A stretch of 64,000 nucleotides of DNA from Candidatus Frackibacter sp. WG13 (GCF_900114655.1 NZ_FOTT01000004.1:1-64000); one strand, 5' to 3'; shown: positions 26,852 through 36,919, numbered from the stretch's first letter. Numbers and translations are program-made. The notes: generated by a model from the sequence alone, not told the origin.

Positions 26852-28213
26852 ATGCTCATCAATCCAGATGAAATAATCGAAACTATTAAAATGATTGAAA
26901 TGGAAAACTTTGATATTAGAACAGTTACTATGGGTATCAACCTTCGTGACTGTGCAGATAGTAATATCAAAGTCTTAAATCAGAAGATATATGATAAGAT
27001 AACTACTTATGCTAAAAATTTAGTAGAGACAGTAGAAGAGATGGAAATTAAATATGGAGTACCAATCGTTAATAAACGAATCTCTGTTACTCCCATTTCT
27101 ACTATAGCAGGTACTTGTCAAGAAACAGACTATAGCAGCATTGCTGAAACAATGGACAAGGCTGCTAAAGAAGTAGGAGTTGACTTTATTGGTGGATTCT
27201 CTGGGCTAGTACATAAAGGTTACACTAAAGGAGAAAAAAACTTAATAAAGTCCATTCCTGCTGCTTTAAGCAAAACAGACCGTGTTTGCTCATCTATTAA
27301 TGTAGCCACCACTAATGCTGGTATCAATATGGATGCAGTTTTAGAGATGGGCGATGTAATTAAAAAGACTGCTGATTTAACTAAGGATAATGGCGCCATT
27401 GGTTGTGCTAAATTAGTCGTCTTTGCTAATGTGCCGGAAGATAATCCATTCATGGCCGGAGCTTTCCATGGCGTTGGTGAACCAGAAGCAGTGATTAATG
27501 TAGGAGTTAGTGGACCAGGAGTAGTTAAAAATGTAGTTGATAAGATTCCCGGAGCTGATTTTAGTGAGTTATCGGCCTCTATTAAACGAACTGCTTTTAA
27601 AATTACTCGCATGGGAGAATTAATCGGCAATAGTGTTTCTAAGGAGTTAGACGTTCCGTTTGGCATTGTAGACTTATCATTAGCACCTACACCTGCTATT
27701 GGTGATAGCATAGCTAATATTTTAGAAAGTATGGGCTTAGAAAGATGTGGTACTCATGGTACTACTGATGCTTTAGCTTTATTAAATGACGCAGTTAAAA
27801 AAGGTGGTGCTATGGCATCATCACATGTCGGAGGACTCAGCGGAGCATTCATTCCGGTTAGTGAAGACCAAGGTATGATCGAAGCAGCCGAAGTAGGAGC
27901 TTTAAGTATAAGTAAACTAGAAGCAATGACCTCAGTCTGTTCCGTAGGTTTAGATATGATCGCAGTTCCTGGTTCAACTTCTAAAGAAACCCTCGCTGCT
28001 ATCATAGCTGATGAAATGGCCATCGGTATGATCAATAAGAAGACAACCGCTGTGCGGATTATTCCTGTCCCAGGCAAAGATGTAGGTGACTACGTAGAAT
28101 TTGGTGGCTTATTAGGTAGAGCACCAATTATTGATGTAAACCAATTTAGCTCAGATGACTTTGTAAACCGCGGTGGAAGAATTCCAGCACCTTTACAAGC
28201 ACTAAATAATTAA
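26852..28213 (+). CDS. DUF711 / PFL-like family protein (UPF0210)
   Basis: A 453-residue protein of the UPF0210 (DUF711) family, distantly related to pyruvate formate-lyase-like folds but without a known reaction. Visible conserved stretches are [13 protein letters not shown] near residue 22, [12 protein letters not shown] near 90 and [13 protein letters not shown] near 112. The C-terminal third carries [18 protein letters not shown] and the [17 protein letters not shown] end typical of the family. It is co-transcribed with the upstream ACT protein, which probably regulates it. Confidence 0.92.
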   Translation: MLINPDEIIETIKMIEMENFDIRTVTMGINLRDCADSNIKVLNQKIYDKITTYAKNLVETVEEMEIKYGVPIVNKRISVTPISTIAGTCQETDYSSIAETMDKAAKEVGVDFIGGFSGLVHKGYTKGEKNLIKSIPAALSKTDRVCSSINVATTNAGINMDAVLEMGDVIKKTADLTKDNGAIGCAKLVVFANVPEDNPFMAGAFHGVGEPEAVINVGVSGPGVVKNVVDKIPGADFSELSASIKRTAFKITRMGELIGNSVSKELDVPFGIVDLSLAPTPAIGDSIANILESMGLERCGTHGTTDALALLNDAVKKGGAMASSHVGGLSGAFIPVSEDQGMIEAAEVGALSISKLEAMTSVCSVGLDMIAVPGSTSKETLAAIIADEMAIGMINKKTTAVRIIPVPGKDVGDYVEFGGLLGRAPIIDVNQFSSDDFVNRGGRIPAPLQALNN

Positions 28214-28265
28214 AATTTATCTATGTGCTTTCATAATCAATTAATTATGAAGGAGTAAAGTTACC

Positions 28266-28291
28266 ACAACCAGCGTGTCCACGCTGGTTGT
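28266..28291 (+). terminator. Hairpin after the DUF711 gene
   Basis: ACAACCAGCGTG and CACGCTGGTTGT form a perfect 12-bp inverted repeat separated by TC. There is no T-tract after it on either strand. It lies between two convergent genes and could terminate from both sides. Confidence 0.6.
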
Positions 28292-28357
28292 ATATCTATA
28301 TCCTTAATCCAAATTCTATATTAAAATTCCATTCCAATTCAGATTAATTATTCTATT

Positions 28358-28406
28358 ACTCAACCTCAGCCTTAGCCTCAACCTTAGTCTAATCCTCAAC
28401 CTTAAC
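28358..28406 (-). repeat. Degenerate GGTTGAGG-type repeat after a stop codon
   Basis: On the minus strand, straight after the radical SAM gene: GTTAAGGTTGAGGATTAG, ACTAAGGTTGAGGCTAAGG and CTGAGGTTGAGTAATAG. This is the longest example of the repeat also seen at 20594 and 59614. Confidence 0.55.
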
Positions 28407-29759
28407 TTAAACCAAAGCTACCTCACAATCCAGTTCATCCTTTATTACCTCATAAGACTTACCAACCAAATCATTTCCCCAATTATTAAAAGGATTCTCT
28501 GGAATAAAGACTAAATCAGCTTCTAAGATTTCAGCTTGATACTCATAAATAGCATCTAAAAAATCATCTGCTACTAACAGTCCTGCTGCCATAATACTTC
28601 CACCAAAAAACTTGTTCTTAATTGGCAAGATTTTGACTTCTATTTCAGATAGCGATTCATCTATAATCTTTTCAACCCCCAACTTAACTATTCTTTCACC
28701 TAAAACAGACGTTAATAATACCACCTTCTTCACAACTTTACTAGTAATTATCTGTTCTATCTTCTTTATTCGTTTTGAAGAAATATCATAATCTAAAACT
28801 ATTCCCGGTCTATCACCAGATTCTTTTTCTAATGAAATTTCAATGATTTGACCACTACGCTTACACTCTATAACGGCTGTCTTAGCATTTAATAATTTAT
28901 TAAATGCATCCACTCTTGTCTTTACAGTTTCTTGGTTTATTTTTATAATCTCATCACCTTTTTTAAAACCAGATATATCCGCTGGTGAACCAGAAATTAC
29001 CCCCTTTAACTTCACATTCATATCTTCAAGCAAAGGAGGTTCTACCATAATAGGAACTCTATATCTATTATTCAATTCCTTAATATAGTTACTTAGCTCT
29101 TCCCATAATTCTAAATCAAATTGCAATTCAGATGGCGTTAACTTAGTATAACCTGGTAAGAATACCCTTACAGTTTGAGCATGATTACTATCTAAAAAAC
29201 TAATTGTTTTTTCTAACTCATCCCAGCCGCTAATCATAGGCATTGCTACAATACTGCCATGATAAGGAATCTCAAACTTAGCCAACTCTTCTATTCCTTT
29301 TAAAACCTTTTTCCCATTTTGATCTCCCATTATTTTTTTACGCCAAATAGGTTGTGAACTATTTAAAGAAAGGTTTAATTCTATTAAACCCAAATCTTTC
29401 AATACCCTAACATTTTTATTATTTAAATATGACCCATTAGTTGTAATTTGAACTGTAGTTTCAGGAAAGCGCTTACGTAGGTAATTTAAAATAGAATTGA
29501 ATTTTGGATGGGCAAATGGCTCACCTTCTATAATGCGAGTAATAGATTCGCCAATTACAATCTTTCTTTGTGGGTCTAAAAAATCAGCAACTTCCTTTAC
29601 CTCATTTAAACTCTGATGCCCACAATTAAAGACTTCAACCCCTTCTGGATTAAAATAATGACTACAAAAAAGACAATTTAGATTACAAACAGAAGTAATA
29701 GGTAGAATATTACGTTCTTGAGCTGATAGAATGATTAGTTGTTTAGATGAATATTTCAT
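28407..29759 (-). CDS. Radical SAM protein with internal PDZ domain and DUF512-like C-terminus
   Basis: A 450-residue protein of unknown substrate. The radical SAM cluster motif is CNLNCLFC (Cys25, 29, 32), followed by the GEPFAHPKF and TTNGSYL stretches of a normal SAM barrel to about residue 240. A PDZ domain follows (about 250-312, with GVISGSPADISGFKKGDEI). The last ~110 residues include KNKFFGGSIMAAGLLVADDF, recalling the C-terminus of DUF512 proteins, where the order is PDZ, then Fe-S barrel, then DUF512. Here the PDZ lies between the other two. It is downstream of the t6A genes, so a tRNA-related role is possible but unproven. Confidence 0.8.
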   Translation of the reverse strand: MKYSSKQLIILSAQERNILPITSVCNLNCLFCSHYFNPEGVEVFNCGHQSLNEVKEVADFLDPQRKIVIGESITRIIEGEPFAHPKFNSILNYLRKRFPETTVQITTNGSYLNNKNVRVLKDLGLIELNLSLNSSQPIWRKKIMGDQNGKKVLKGIEELAKFEIPYHGSIVAMPMISGWDELEKTISFLDSNHAQTVRVFLPGYTKLTPSELQFDLELWEELSNYIKELNNRYRVPIMVEPPLLEDMNVKLKGVISGSPADISGFKKGDEIIKINQETVKTRVDAFNKLLNAKTAVIECKRSGQIIEISLEKESGDRPGIVLDYDISSKRIKKIEQIITSKVVKKVVLLTSVLGERIVKLGVEKIIDESLSEIEVKILPIKNKFFGGSIMAAGLLVADDFLDAIYEYQAEILEADLVFIPENPFNNWGNDLVGKSYEVIKDELDCEVALV

Positions 29760-29777
29760 TTTATTCTCTACTCTCCT

Positions 29778-30791
29778 TTACCCCAACTGCAAATTAGGTT
29801 CTGCATTCAAGTCATAATCTGTCCGCATACCACTCTTCCAATGGTAGTAACCTACACTAGCAATCATAGCTGCATTATCTGTACATAACTTAGGGGGTGG
29901 GAAATGTAATTCAACTCCTAAATCATACAACTTACTCTCTAGTTCTACTCTTAATTGTCGGTTAGAAGCTACACCTCCGGCTAAAATTACATTCTTAACC
30001 TTAGTCTCTTTAACCGCTTTAATCACTTTAGCAACTAAGATATCCACCACTGCTTGCTGAAAGCTAGCGGCTAAATTAGCCTTATTAATCTCTTCCCCTC
30101 GTTGCTCTTGATTATTAATATAATTTAAAACAGCAGTCTTTAGTCCACTAAAACTAAAGTCATAATTATCAGCATTGATGAGAGGGCGCGGTAAGTCAAT
30201 TGCTTCCTCATCACCTTCCTTAGCTAATTTATCTATAATTGGTCCTCCGGGATACCCCAACTCTAGGACTCTAGCTACTTTATCGAAAGATTCTCCCGCT
30301 GCATCATCTCTAGTTCTACCTAATATCTGATATTCTCCAAATTCAGAGAAATATAATAAATCAGTATGCCCTCCCGAAACGGTTAGACAAACTAAAGGCG
30401 GTTCTAGATCTTCATGAGCAATAAAATTAGAATAGATATGCCCTTCAATATGATTAATAGCTATTAAAGGTATCTGTTGGGCATAAGCTATACCTTTAGC
30501 AGCAGCTATCCCCACTAATAAACCACCGACTAATCCTGGACCATATGTAACTGCCACTGCTGATAAATCTGCAAATTTAACTCCTGCTTCCACCATAGCC
30601 TCTTCAATAACCGGATTCATTAATTCAACATGCTTACGAGAAGCAATTTCAGGCACTACACCACCAAACTTACGGTGCCAATCTATCTGTGAAGCAATAA
30701 TATTTGATAATACATTTCTCCCGTTTTCAACTACTGCTGCTGACGTTTCGTCACATGATGATTCAATCCCTAAAATCAAGTCATTTCCCAT
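29778..30791 (-). CDS. tsaD: tRNA N6-threonylcarbamoyladenosine transferase TsaD
   Basis: TsaD (337 residues) transfers the threonylcarbamoyl group to A37 of ANN-decoding tRNAs. The ASKHA-fold signatures are [14 protein letters not shown], the metal ligands HIEGH near residue 112, and VSGGHTDLL near 135. [15 protein letters not shown] (as [15 protein letters not shown] here) and [12 protein letters not shown] complete the set. It lies with rimI, tsaB and tsaE in the order tsaE-tsaB-rimI-tsaD. Confidence 0.97.
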   Translation of the reverse strand: MGNDLILGIESSCDETSAAVVENGRNVLSNIIASQIDWHRKFGGVVPEIASRKHVELMNPVIEEAMVEAGVKFADLSAVAVTYGPGLVGGLLVGIAAAKGIAYAQQIPLIAINHIEGHIYSNFIAHEDLEPPLVCLTVSGGHTDLLYFSEFGEYQILGRTRDDAAGESFDKVARVLELGYPGGPIIDKLAKEGDEEAIDLPRPLINADNYDFSFSGLKTAVLNYINNQEQRGEEINKANLAASFQQAVVDILVAKVIKAVKETKVKNVILAGGVASNRQLRVELESKLYDLGVELHFPPPKLCTDNAAMIASVGYYHWKSGMRTDYDLNAEPNLQLG

Positions 30792-30811
30792 AATATAATC
30801 TAACCCCTTAA

Positions 30812-31294
30812 TTATTTAATCTTTAAAGTCTTCCACATAATCACTGCATCTTCTTTATTATCTTGATAATAGTTCTTCCGGATACCCGCCTCATCAAATC
30901 CATAATCAGTATATAATCTCCGCGCTGACTGATTAGAAACTCTAACTTCTAACGTCACTTTATTAACGCCTTCTTCTACAAGCCGACCGAAAAGAGTTAT
31001 CAATAATTTTTTAGCTACTCCTTGCCGTCGATAATCAGGATTAACCGCTAAAGTAGTAATATGGCTTTCATTTAAAATAATCCAAGCCCCTATATAACCT
31101 ATTACTTCTTGTTCGTTCTTAGCTACAAAGTAATTTGCATAACGATTCTTTGTTATCTCCTTCTTAAACGCATTTCTTGACCAAGGTGAATTAAAAGCTT
31201 CTTTTTCAATAACTAATACCTGGTCTAAATCAGATGTCTTCATATATTCTACATTTAAATCTAAATTATTAGTTTCTTTCAAAACTATCTCCAT
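30812..31294 (-). CDS. rimI: Ribosomal protein S18-alanine N-acetyltransferase RimI
   Basis: A 160-residue GNAT acetyltransferase. The acetyl-CoA loop is [10 protein letters not shown] near residue 98, and [19 protein letters not shown] is characteristic of RimI. It sits between tsaB and tsaD, the usual RimI place. The first 15 residues extend beyond typical RimI proteins, and the true start could be the internal ATG of MKTSDLDQV; the ribosome binding site before the given start is weak. The target may be S18 or other N-termini. Confidence 0.92.
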   Translation of the reverse strand: MEIVLKETNNLDLNVEYMKTSDLDQVLVIEKEAFNSPWSRNAFKKEITKNRYANYFVAKNEQEVIGYIGAWIILNESHITTLAVNPDYRRQGVAKKLLITLFGRLVEEGVNKVTLEVRVSNQSARRLYTDYGFDEAGIRKNYYQDNKEDAVIMWKTLKIK

Positions 31295-31296
31295 CC

Positions 31297-32010
31297 TTAC
31301 CTATTCTCTAACCTCCGCTCCCAATCAATTTCAGCTTGAGAACGCTTTAAATAATTAGGGTTGACCTTAAAAAGATCATCATCTTCGCCGGCTTTCAACT
31401 TAATAGATCCAATTCTACCTAAGACTCCACCACGAATTATATTATATATACTAGGTAAAAATTGAGCTTGTTTCCCTAACTCACCCTTGATTATTGTACC
31501 GTAGTTATCTGTTGCCTCTCCTACAAAGATAGTCTCCTCATTAAAATCTCGTCCAATTTTTTGAACTAAATCTGTTACAGGAATCATTCTTTCAGAAAGG
31601 ACTTGCTTCTTTAATCCATCTACATTCTCTTTATAGATTCCTGTATAGACTCTTTCTCTTCTAGCATCTATTACAGGACAGATATATTTATCAGTATGTA
31701 CTAAACTATTAGCTAAAACTTCCAAAGTTGAGACACTAACAATTGGAATCTCTACTACCTGCGCTAAGCTTTTAGCTGTAGCAACACCTATTCTAATGCC
31801 TGTAAACGAACCAGGTCCAACTCCAACTGCAATTCCATCTAACTCATTTAATTCTACCTGTGCCTCTTCCATCACACGAACGACCTGAGGCATCAACCGT
31901 TGCGAATGAGTCATCTTCAAATTCAAATTATACTCTGCAATTATCCTTTCATTCTGACATAGACTAACTGCCCCTGTCTTTGTAGAACTATCTAAAGCTA
32001 AAATCAACAT
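31297..32010 (-). CDS. tsaB: t6A biosynthesis dimerisation protein TsaB
   Basis: TsaB (237 residues) is the ASKHA-fold partner that stabilises TsaD and links it to TsaE. It shows LALDSSTKTGAVSL at the N-terminus and VGVGPGSFTGIRIGVATAKSLA near residue 63 (here given by the core GPGSFTGIRIG). It lacks the TsaD metal-binding histidines, as expected. Its start overlaps the tsaE end by 23 nt. Confidence 0.96.
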   Translation of the reverse strand: MLILALDSSTKTGAVSLCQNERIIAEYNLNLKMTHSQRLMPQVVRVMEEAQVELNELDGIAVGVGPGSFTGIRIGVATAKSLAQVVEIPIVSVSTLEVLANSLVHTDKYICPVIDARRERVYTGIYKENVDGLKKQVLSERMIPVTDLVQKIGRDFNEETIFVGEATDNYGTIIKGELGKQAQFLPSIYNIIRGGVLGRIGSIKLKAGEDDDLFKVNPNYLKRSQAEIDWERRLENR

Positions 32011-32461
32011 TCTTCTTCAACTCCGTAACCAACGAAATATACTTATTAGCCTGTGGAATAACCTTAATAGTTCTTGTATTATCATGACCTTTAATTATAA
32101 TATTTAAATAGTTATCGGGCATTAAAGAACCAGCTTTGTCTGGCCACTCAATAATTGTCACTCCTTCTCCATAAAGATATTCTTCAAATCCGATATCATA
32201 TAACTCTTTATAATCAGATACCCGATAAAGATCTATGTGATAAGCAGGCAAACGTCCTTGATATTCGTTAACTAAAGTATAAGTAGGACTAGTTATCTCT
32301 CTTTCTACCCCTAATCCCTTTAATATTCCTTTTGCTAAATATGTCTTACCTGCTCCTAAATCACCTTGAAGACAGATAATATCACCACTATTAAGCACTT
32401 CACCTAATCTCTCACCTAATTCAATTGTCTCCTCTGGAGCCTCAGTCTTTAACTTTAACAT
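31988..32461 (-). CDS. tsaE: t6A biosynthesis ATPase TsaE
   Basis: TsaE (157 residues) is the small P-loop ATPase that resets the TsaBD complex. The Walker A is GDLGAGKTYLAKG near residue 36. SPTYTLVNEYQ and HIDLYR follow, with the IIEWPDKA block near residue 108. I start at the ATG at 32461, 7 nt after GAGGGG; the upstream ATG overlaps that site. It is the first gene of the t6A cluster. Confidence 0.95.
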   Translation of the reverse strand: MLKLKTEAPEETIELGERLGEVLNSGDIICLQGDLGAGKTYLAKGILKGLGVEREITSPTYTLVNEYQGRLPAYHIDLYRVSDYKELYDIGFEEYLYGEGVTIIEWPDKAGSLMPDNYLNIIIKGHDNTRTIKVIPQANKYISLVTELKKNVDFSFR

Positions 32462-32521
32462 ATTTCCACCCCTCTTCATATAAATAAATTAGTAATCAAT
32501 ATCAGTTGTCAGTATCAGTAA

Positions 32522-32658
32522 AGCCCACTAAAAAGTTATCAAACTAAAGCAGTAGTTATCATAAGCTTATGGTCAGCCTTGTTTTTTAGGCTGAGAATAG
32601 CCCACTAAAAAGTTATCAAACTAAAAGCAGTAATTGTCATAGACTTATGATCAGCCTT
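32522..32658. repeat. Two ~60-bp direct repeats between tsaE and the ECF gene
   Basis: The stretch starting AGCCCACTAAAAAGTTATCA (32522-32580) recurs at 32599-32658 with about six differences and one inserted A. The 18-nt spacer holds AGGCTG, which can pair with CAGCCT at the end of copy 1 around a T-rich loop. The array fills most of the gap between two minus-strand genes. Confidence 0.8.
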
Positions 32659-32665
32659 AACCTCA

Positions 32666-33172
32666 TTACCTATTATTATCCAAAACTCTAACTACTAACA
32701 AAACAATAATAACTGCTACAACCACTTCTGGAGGACCGTGAGTAATACCAATCCCTATCGCTCCTGCCAAAGGTAAATAGCCTTTTAAAACTGATAATCC
32801 TAAAACCCCAATAGTATTAGTTAAAGTTCCTACAGTTGCTGCCAACCCAACTGCTAATGAATCTTTAGATACTAATTTATAACTATACGCAGCCAAAATA
32901 CCGATTAAAACCCGAGGTAAAATCCCAATTAACGGATCTGCTACAAAAGGATTTCCTGCTCTCAAAAAGCTGAACACTCCAAAGACTAACCCTACTAAAC
33001 CACCTACCAAAGGGCCTTCTAAGATAGCGCCAATAATAACCGGGATATGCATAATAGTCGCTGCCCCCGCTGGCGTAGGCACCGGCACAAAACCTAAGGG
33101 AGTCATTCCTAGCACAACCGATACTGCACCTAAAATTCCTACTATTGTAATCTTTCGTGTCTCCAATTGCAT
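32666..33172 (-). CDS. ECF transporter S component
   Basis: A 168-residue membrane protein with about six hydrophobic helices. It matches substrate-binding S components of energy-coupling-factor vitamin transporters, with GFVPVPTPAGAATIMHIPVI near residue 27 and the GPLVGGLVGLVFGVFSFL stretch near 53. Related proteins carry pantothenate, folate or other vitamins, but the ligand here cannot be read. No EcfA or EcfT gene is nearby, so it would use a shared module. The ATG at 33172 is 9 nt after GGAGG; the TTG three codons earlier is less suitable. Confidence 0.85.
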   Translation of the reverse strand: MQLETRKITIVGILGAVSVVLGMTPLGFVPVPTPAGAATIMHIPVIIGAILEGPLVGGLVGLVFGVFSFLRAGNPFVADPLIGILPRVLIGILAAYSYKLVSKDSLAVGLAATVGTLTNTIGVLGLSVLKGYLPLAGAIGIGITHGPPEVVVAVIIVLLVVRVLDNNR

Positions 33173-33201
33173 CTTATTCAACCTCCATCAACTAATAAAC
33201 C

Positions 33202-35637
33202 TTACTTAACCTCTTTAACCAAATTCCTAATTTCTTTTAGGACTTCTGCTTTATTCTGTTGAAAATAATCATTATCAAAACGAGAAATTATCTCCTCCAC
33301 TCGCTGATAATTCTGTTTTACACTTTGAATCATACCTAAATAGAAGTAGGCATCACCATAATAAGCATTCTTTTCTAAGGCTGCACGATATTCTTGCATC
33401 GCTAAATTTAGTCTACCTTTACGACGCCATCTATCCCCGTTTGCCTTATATTCTTTACCATATGTCTGATAATTATTTTTATTTTCCTGTAGTCGTTCTA
33501 ATTCGTCCACAACTTTAGTAAGCTTAGTAGTCAACTTACTTAAAGTCGGATCAGGTTTAAATCTTTTAATATATTTAGAATTAATTCTAACTTTATCAAA
33601 TTCCCCAGTAATTAGATGAGCAACTGCTAAATTATATACTGCTCTTAGATCACTAGGATCCTTCTGTTTTACTTTCTTCCATAGCTTAACAGCTGTTGCT
33701 AAGTCCCCATCTCGCAGCTTCAAGACTCCCAGCTTTCTATAAATCCATGGATAATCATGTAATTCAAGAGCATTTTCATAGTTATTAACTGCTAACTGAT
33801 AATTACTCTGCTTTTCATATAATTTTGCCAAATTTGCATATAGCTTAGCAACTACTCTTTCGGTCCAGCTATCTGCTGAATCGCCAAACTCTTTTATCCC
33901 TTGTTGGTAAGTAGCTACAGCTAGATTATCTAATTTATAATTAGTTAATAATTGTCCTAATTCAAGATAATCATTAACCTTTAAATCATCGACTTCCAAA
34001 ATTCCACCCCACACTTTAAGGGCTTCATCCTTATCTTTTAATGCCCAATATGCTTTACCTAGCTTCACCTTTAAATTAAATTGTTTAGGTTTTAACTTTA
34101 ATGCTGATTTATAATACTTTACAGCAGCCTCATAATTCTGCCAACGATAATAGAAATCAGCTATTTCTTCATAGTTCAACCAATTTGGCTCTAAGTTAAT
34201 AGCTTGCTTATATAATTGCTCTGCTAATTGATACTCTTTCATCTTCTCATAAGACTTAGCTAGCTTTATATAACCCCAAGTATTTTTAGGCTCAACCTGA
34301 ATAGCCTGTTGATATCTAAGAGTAGCCTGCATATACTTCCCAGCATCAAAATATAAATTTCCAGAGTAAATTAGATATTCTGGCTTTTTAGGAGCTAAAG
34401 CAATTAGCTTATCTAGAATATTTTGTGCGTTATTAAGCATTGCAGCAGTAATAGAAGAACGACGATATGTCCAAAATAACCTTTCCAAATACTCTTCTCT
34501 AGTAGGCTTCAAACTAACAGCTGTTTCAAAAGCATCTCGCGCTGCTTCTAAATTATTTAATTGTAAATTTAGCTCTCCTAAAGTAAAATGCAATTCACCA
34601 TTTTGATAATCAATAATTAAAGCATCTTCAATTGCCTTTATAGCTTTTCTATACTTACCTTGCCCACGATAAATTTCAGCTAATTTTTGATAATACTTCA
34701 CTTTCTTATCAATCTTAATTGCTTCTTTTAAAGTCTCGATTGCTTTTTCAATATCTAAGATTTTATAATATAACTTAGATAAAAGGTATCTGCTTTCATC
34801 ATCCTTCGGATTATTATTAACCTTCTTTTCTAATTTTACTATCTCTCGCCTAGCTTGTGGCGCAAAACCTACAGCAAAATCATTATAATTCAGGCCACTA
34901 TTTAACACCCAATTTTGATAAGTAATCAATAAAATTTTTCTTCCTTGATTATCTTTAACTTCGATTAAGTTAGGTAGCAAAATATTATCAACTAACTCTT
35001 GATAGTCATTATAATTTATTGTAGCTACTAACTGTTTATTACTATTAAATATTTCTATCTTCTTAATAATTAATTCTTCTTGATCTACCCACAAAATCTG
35101 TCTAGTAAATAAATTATTTAACTCTAATAAGTACATAGGATTATTATTTAGATTAGCTTCACCAATTAACTTTAAAGTATAAAGATCCTCTAAATTTGCT
35201 AATGGTTTTAAGTAGTCTCGTTGACCATTCAAAGGAAGAGCTGTCTGTAATAACGAATAATCTGGCGGTAGATAGATCCATGGTAAACTATTCAATAACC
35301 TACCTACTTCAGTTCCTTCAAGTTTATTAAAATTATATGAATTATCAATTAAAGAACGTTGTTGATTCTTCATTATATTCGCCTGATAAGCTATCTTCTT
35401 ATCTTTATTTAAAATAACTTTAGAAATTAAAGAACCTTTAAAATCATTAATCTGAGCAAAATTATCTGTAATCGCTTTAATAATTTCTTTAGCACTCTTA
35501 TCCCCTTCAGACATCTGATATGGAAGATCGATCCCTTGACCTAACCCTCTTTCTTTCGAAGTTTGTGCTGCCGACGGCAAATTAATTGCTACACACAATA
35601 CTATAATAAAAATTGTAACCTTTAACTTCTTCTGCAA
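33202..35637 (-). CDS. Secreted protein: LolA-like lipoprotein-sorting domain plus long TPR array
   Basis: An 811-residue exported protein. A signal peptide (KKLKVTIFIIVLCVAINL, cleaved near PSAAQ) is followed by a domain of about 200 residues resembling LolA-type lipoprotein-sorting proteins (KEIIKAITDNFAQINDFKG, and later IEVKDNQGRKILLITYQNW). From about residue 265 to the end there are at least twelve tetratricopeptide repeats, for example YQKLAEIYRGQGKYRKAIKA and YIKLAKSYEKMKEYQLAEQL. It could handle or sort lipoproteins between membranes of a diderm Firmicute. The likely start is the TTG at 35637, 8 nt after AAGGAAGG. Confidence 0.78.
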   Translation of the reverse strand: MQKKLKVTIFIIVLCVAINLPSAAQTSKERGLGQGIDLPYQMSEGDKSAKEIIKAITDNFAQINDFKGSLISKVILNKDKKIAYQANIMKNQQRSLIDNSYNFNKLEGTEVGRLLNSLPWIYLPPDYSLLQTALPLNGQRDYLKPLANLEDLYTLKLIGEANLNNNPMYLLELNNLFTRQILWVDQEELIIKKIEIFNSNKQLVATINYNDYQELVDNILLPNLIEVKDNQGRKILLITYQNWVLNSGLNYNDFAVGFAPQARREIVKLEKKVNNNPKDDESRYLLSKLYYKILDIEKAIETLKEAIKIDKKVKYYQKLAEIYRGQGKYRKAIKAIEDALIIDYQNGELHFTLGELNLQLNNLEAARDAFETAVSLKPTREEYLERLFWTYRRSSITAAMLNNAQNILDKLIALAPKKPEYLIYSGNLYFDAGKYMQATLRYQQAIQVEPKNTWGYIKLAKSYEKMKEYQLAEQLYKQAINLEPNWLNYEEIADFYYRWQNYEAAVKYYKSALKLKPKQFNLKVKLGKAYWALKDKDEALKVWGGILEVDDLKVNDYLELGQLLTNYKLDNLAVATYQQGIKEFGDSADSWTERVVAKLYANLAKLYEKQSNYQLAVNNYENALELHDYPWIYRKLGVLKLRDGDLATAVKLWKKVKQKDPSDLRAVYNLAVAHLITGEFDKVRINSKYIKRFKPDPTLSKLTTKLTKVVDELERLQENKNNYQTYGKEYKANGDRWRRKGRLNLAMQEYRAALEKNAYYGDAYFYLGMIQSVKQNYQRVEEIISRFDNDYFQQNKAEVLKEIRNLVKEVK

Positions 35638-35694
35638 AGTTGACACCTTCCTTACTAAAGGTTTAATGGACTTCTTAGACTACTTATTCTATAC

Positions 35695-36888
35695 TCAAGA
35701 ATCTTTTCCTTTATTCTTAGAATAATTTAAAACTGTTTCTACAAAAGTCATTACTCCAAGCTTCAATGCTGCTTCATCAAAATCAAATCGAGGGTGATGT
35801 CCTGGATAAGAATAGTTTGGAAACTTTCCAGCTCCTAAGCGATAATAAGCACCAGGCACATCTTGACAGTAATAAGCAAAATCCTCAGCCCCCATTGAAG
35901 GTTTCTTAACTCTATCTACTCCTTCAAGTTCTACTAATTCATCTAAAATTCTTACTAAATAATTTACTAACTGCGAATCATTCATCAGCACAGGATAACC
36001 AAATTTATAACCCAAATCATAATCTGCATTATGACTAATAGTTACTCCTTTAATCACTCGTTCAATCTTTTTGGGTAAATCTTCTCTAATATCAGGGTCA
36101 GTTGTTCTTACTGTTCCTTTTAACTTTACGCAATCAGCAATTACATTATGTCTATATCCGCCCTCAATCTTACCTAATGAGATAACCGCTGCTTCCTGAG
36201 GATCCAGTTTCCTACTTACTACAGTCTGTAAAGCAGTTATAATCTCTGCTGCTACTACTATAGCATCTACTGTTTGATGAGGAGCTGAACCGTGTCCTCC
36301 CTCTCCTAAAACTTCTAAATGAATCTGGTCAGCTGCTGCTGCAAATGGTCCATCTTTTATCTCAATCTTTCCTGTCGGTAAATCAGTATTTAAATGTAGA
36401 CCTACTATACTATTTACCCCTTCTAAGACCCCCTCTTTAATCATTGGTAGTGCTCCCCCAGGCCCTTCTTCGGCTGGTTGAAAGATAAACCGAACATTAG
36501 TATCCAAGTGATCACGAAATTCATCTAAGATAACTGCTGTTCCTAGTAAGATAGCTACATGACCATCATGACCACAGGCATGCATGACTCCTTCTTTCTG
36601 TGAAACATACTCAACTTCATTCTGCTCTTGGATAGGTAATGCATCCATATCAGCTCTTAAAGCTAAAATAGGCAAATTATCATCGATATGTAAATCAGCA
36701 ACTACTCCTGTCTTCGCCACTTCAGTCTTTAATGATAATTCCGTATCTTTTAATACTCTAATTATCTTCTTTGCTGTTTCATATTCAACAAAACCTAATT
36801 CCGGCTCTTGATGGATAGAACGCCTCCAAGTAACTAAATCCGACTCTAAATCATAGATAGCTTGCTTAATTTTGGATTGCATATCCAA
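35695..36888 (-). CDS. M20-family amidohydrolase, second copy
   Basis: A 397-residue zinc hydrolase related to the one at 9274. The metal-site motifs are HACGHDGH near residue 104 and QPAEEGPGGALPM near 137, and the late MGAEDFAYYCQDVPG block is shared. The start is TTG, 7 nt after a GGGGG site. Substrates of this group are N-acyl amino acids or related amides. It lies downstream of the MazF gene after that gene's terminator and has no linked pathway genes. Confidence 0.87.
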   Translation of the reverse strand: MDMQSKIKQAIYDLESDLVTWRRSIHQEPELGFVEYETAKKIIRVLKDTELSLKTEVAKTGVVADLHIDDNLPILALRADMDALPIQEQNEVEYVSQKEGVMHACGHDGHVAILLGTAVILDEFRDHLDTNVRFIFQPAEEGPGGALPMIKEGVLEGVNSIVGLHLNTDLPTGKIEIKDGPFAAAADQIHLEVLGEGGHGSAPHQTVDAIVVAAEIITALQTVVSRKLDPQEAAVISLGKIEGGYRHNVIADCVKLKGTVRTTDPDIREDLPKKIERVIKGVTISHNADYDLGYKFGYPVLMNDSQLVNYLVRILDELVELEGVDRVKKPSMGAEDFAYYCQDVPGAYYRLGAGKFPNYSYPGHHPRFDFDEAALKLGVMTFVETVLNYSKNKGKDS

Positions 36889-36919
36889 TCTATTACCCCC
36901 TTCATAAAAAATAATAACT

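Noticed and set aside
27220-28077. Two minus-strand frames opposite the DUF711 gene
   Set aside because: They mirror a well-conserved coding gene and have no start signals or family resemblance.
32490-32665. CRISPR array at the two ~60-bp repeats
   Set aside because: There are only two copies with an 18-nt spacer, repeats are too long and no cas gene is near.
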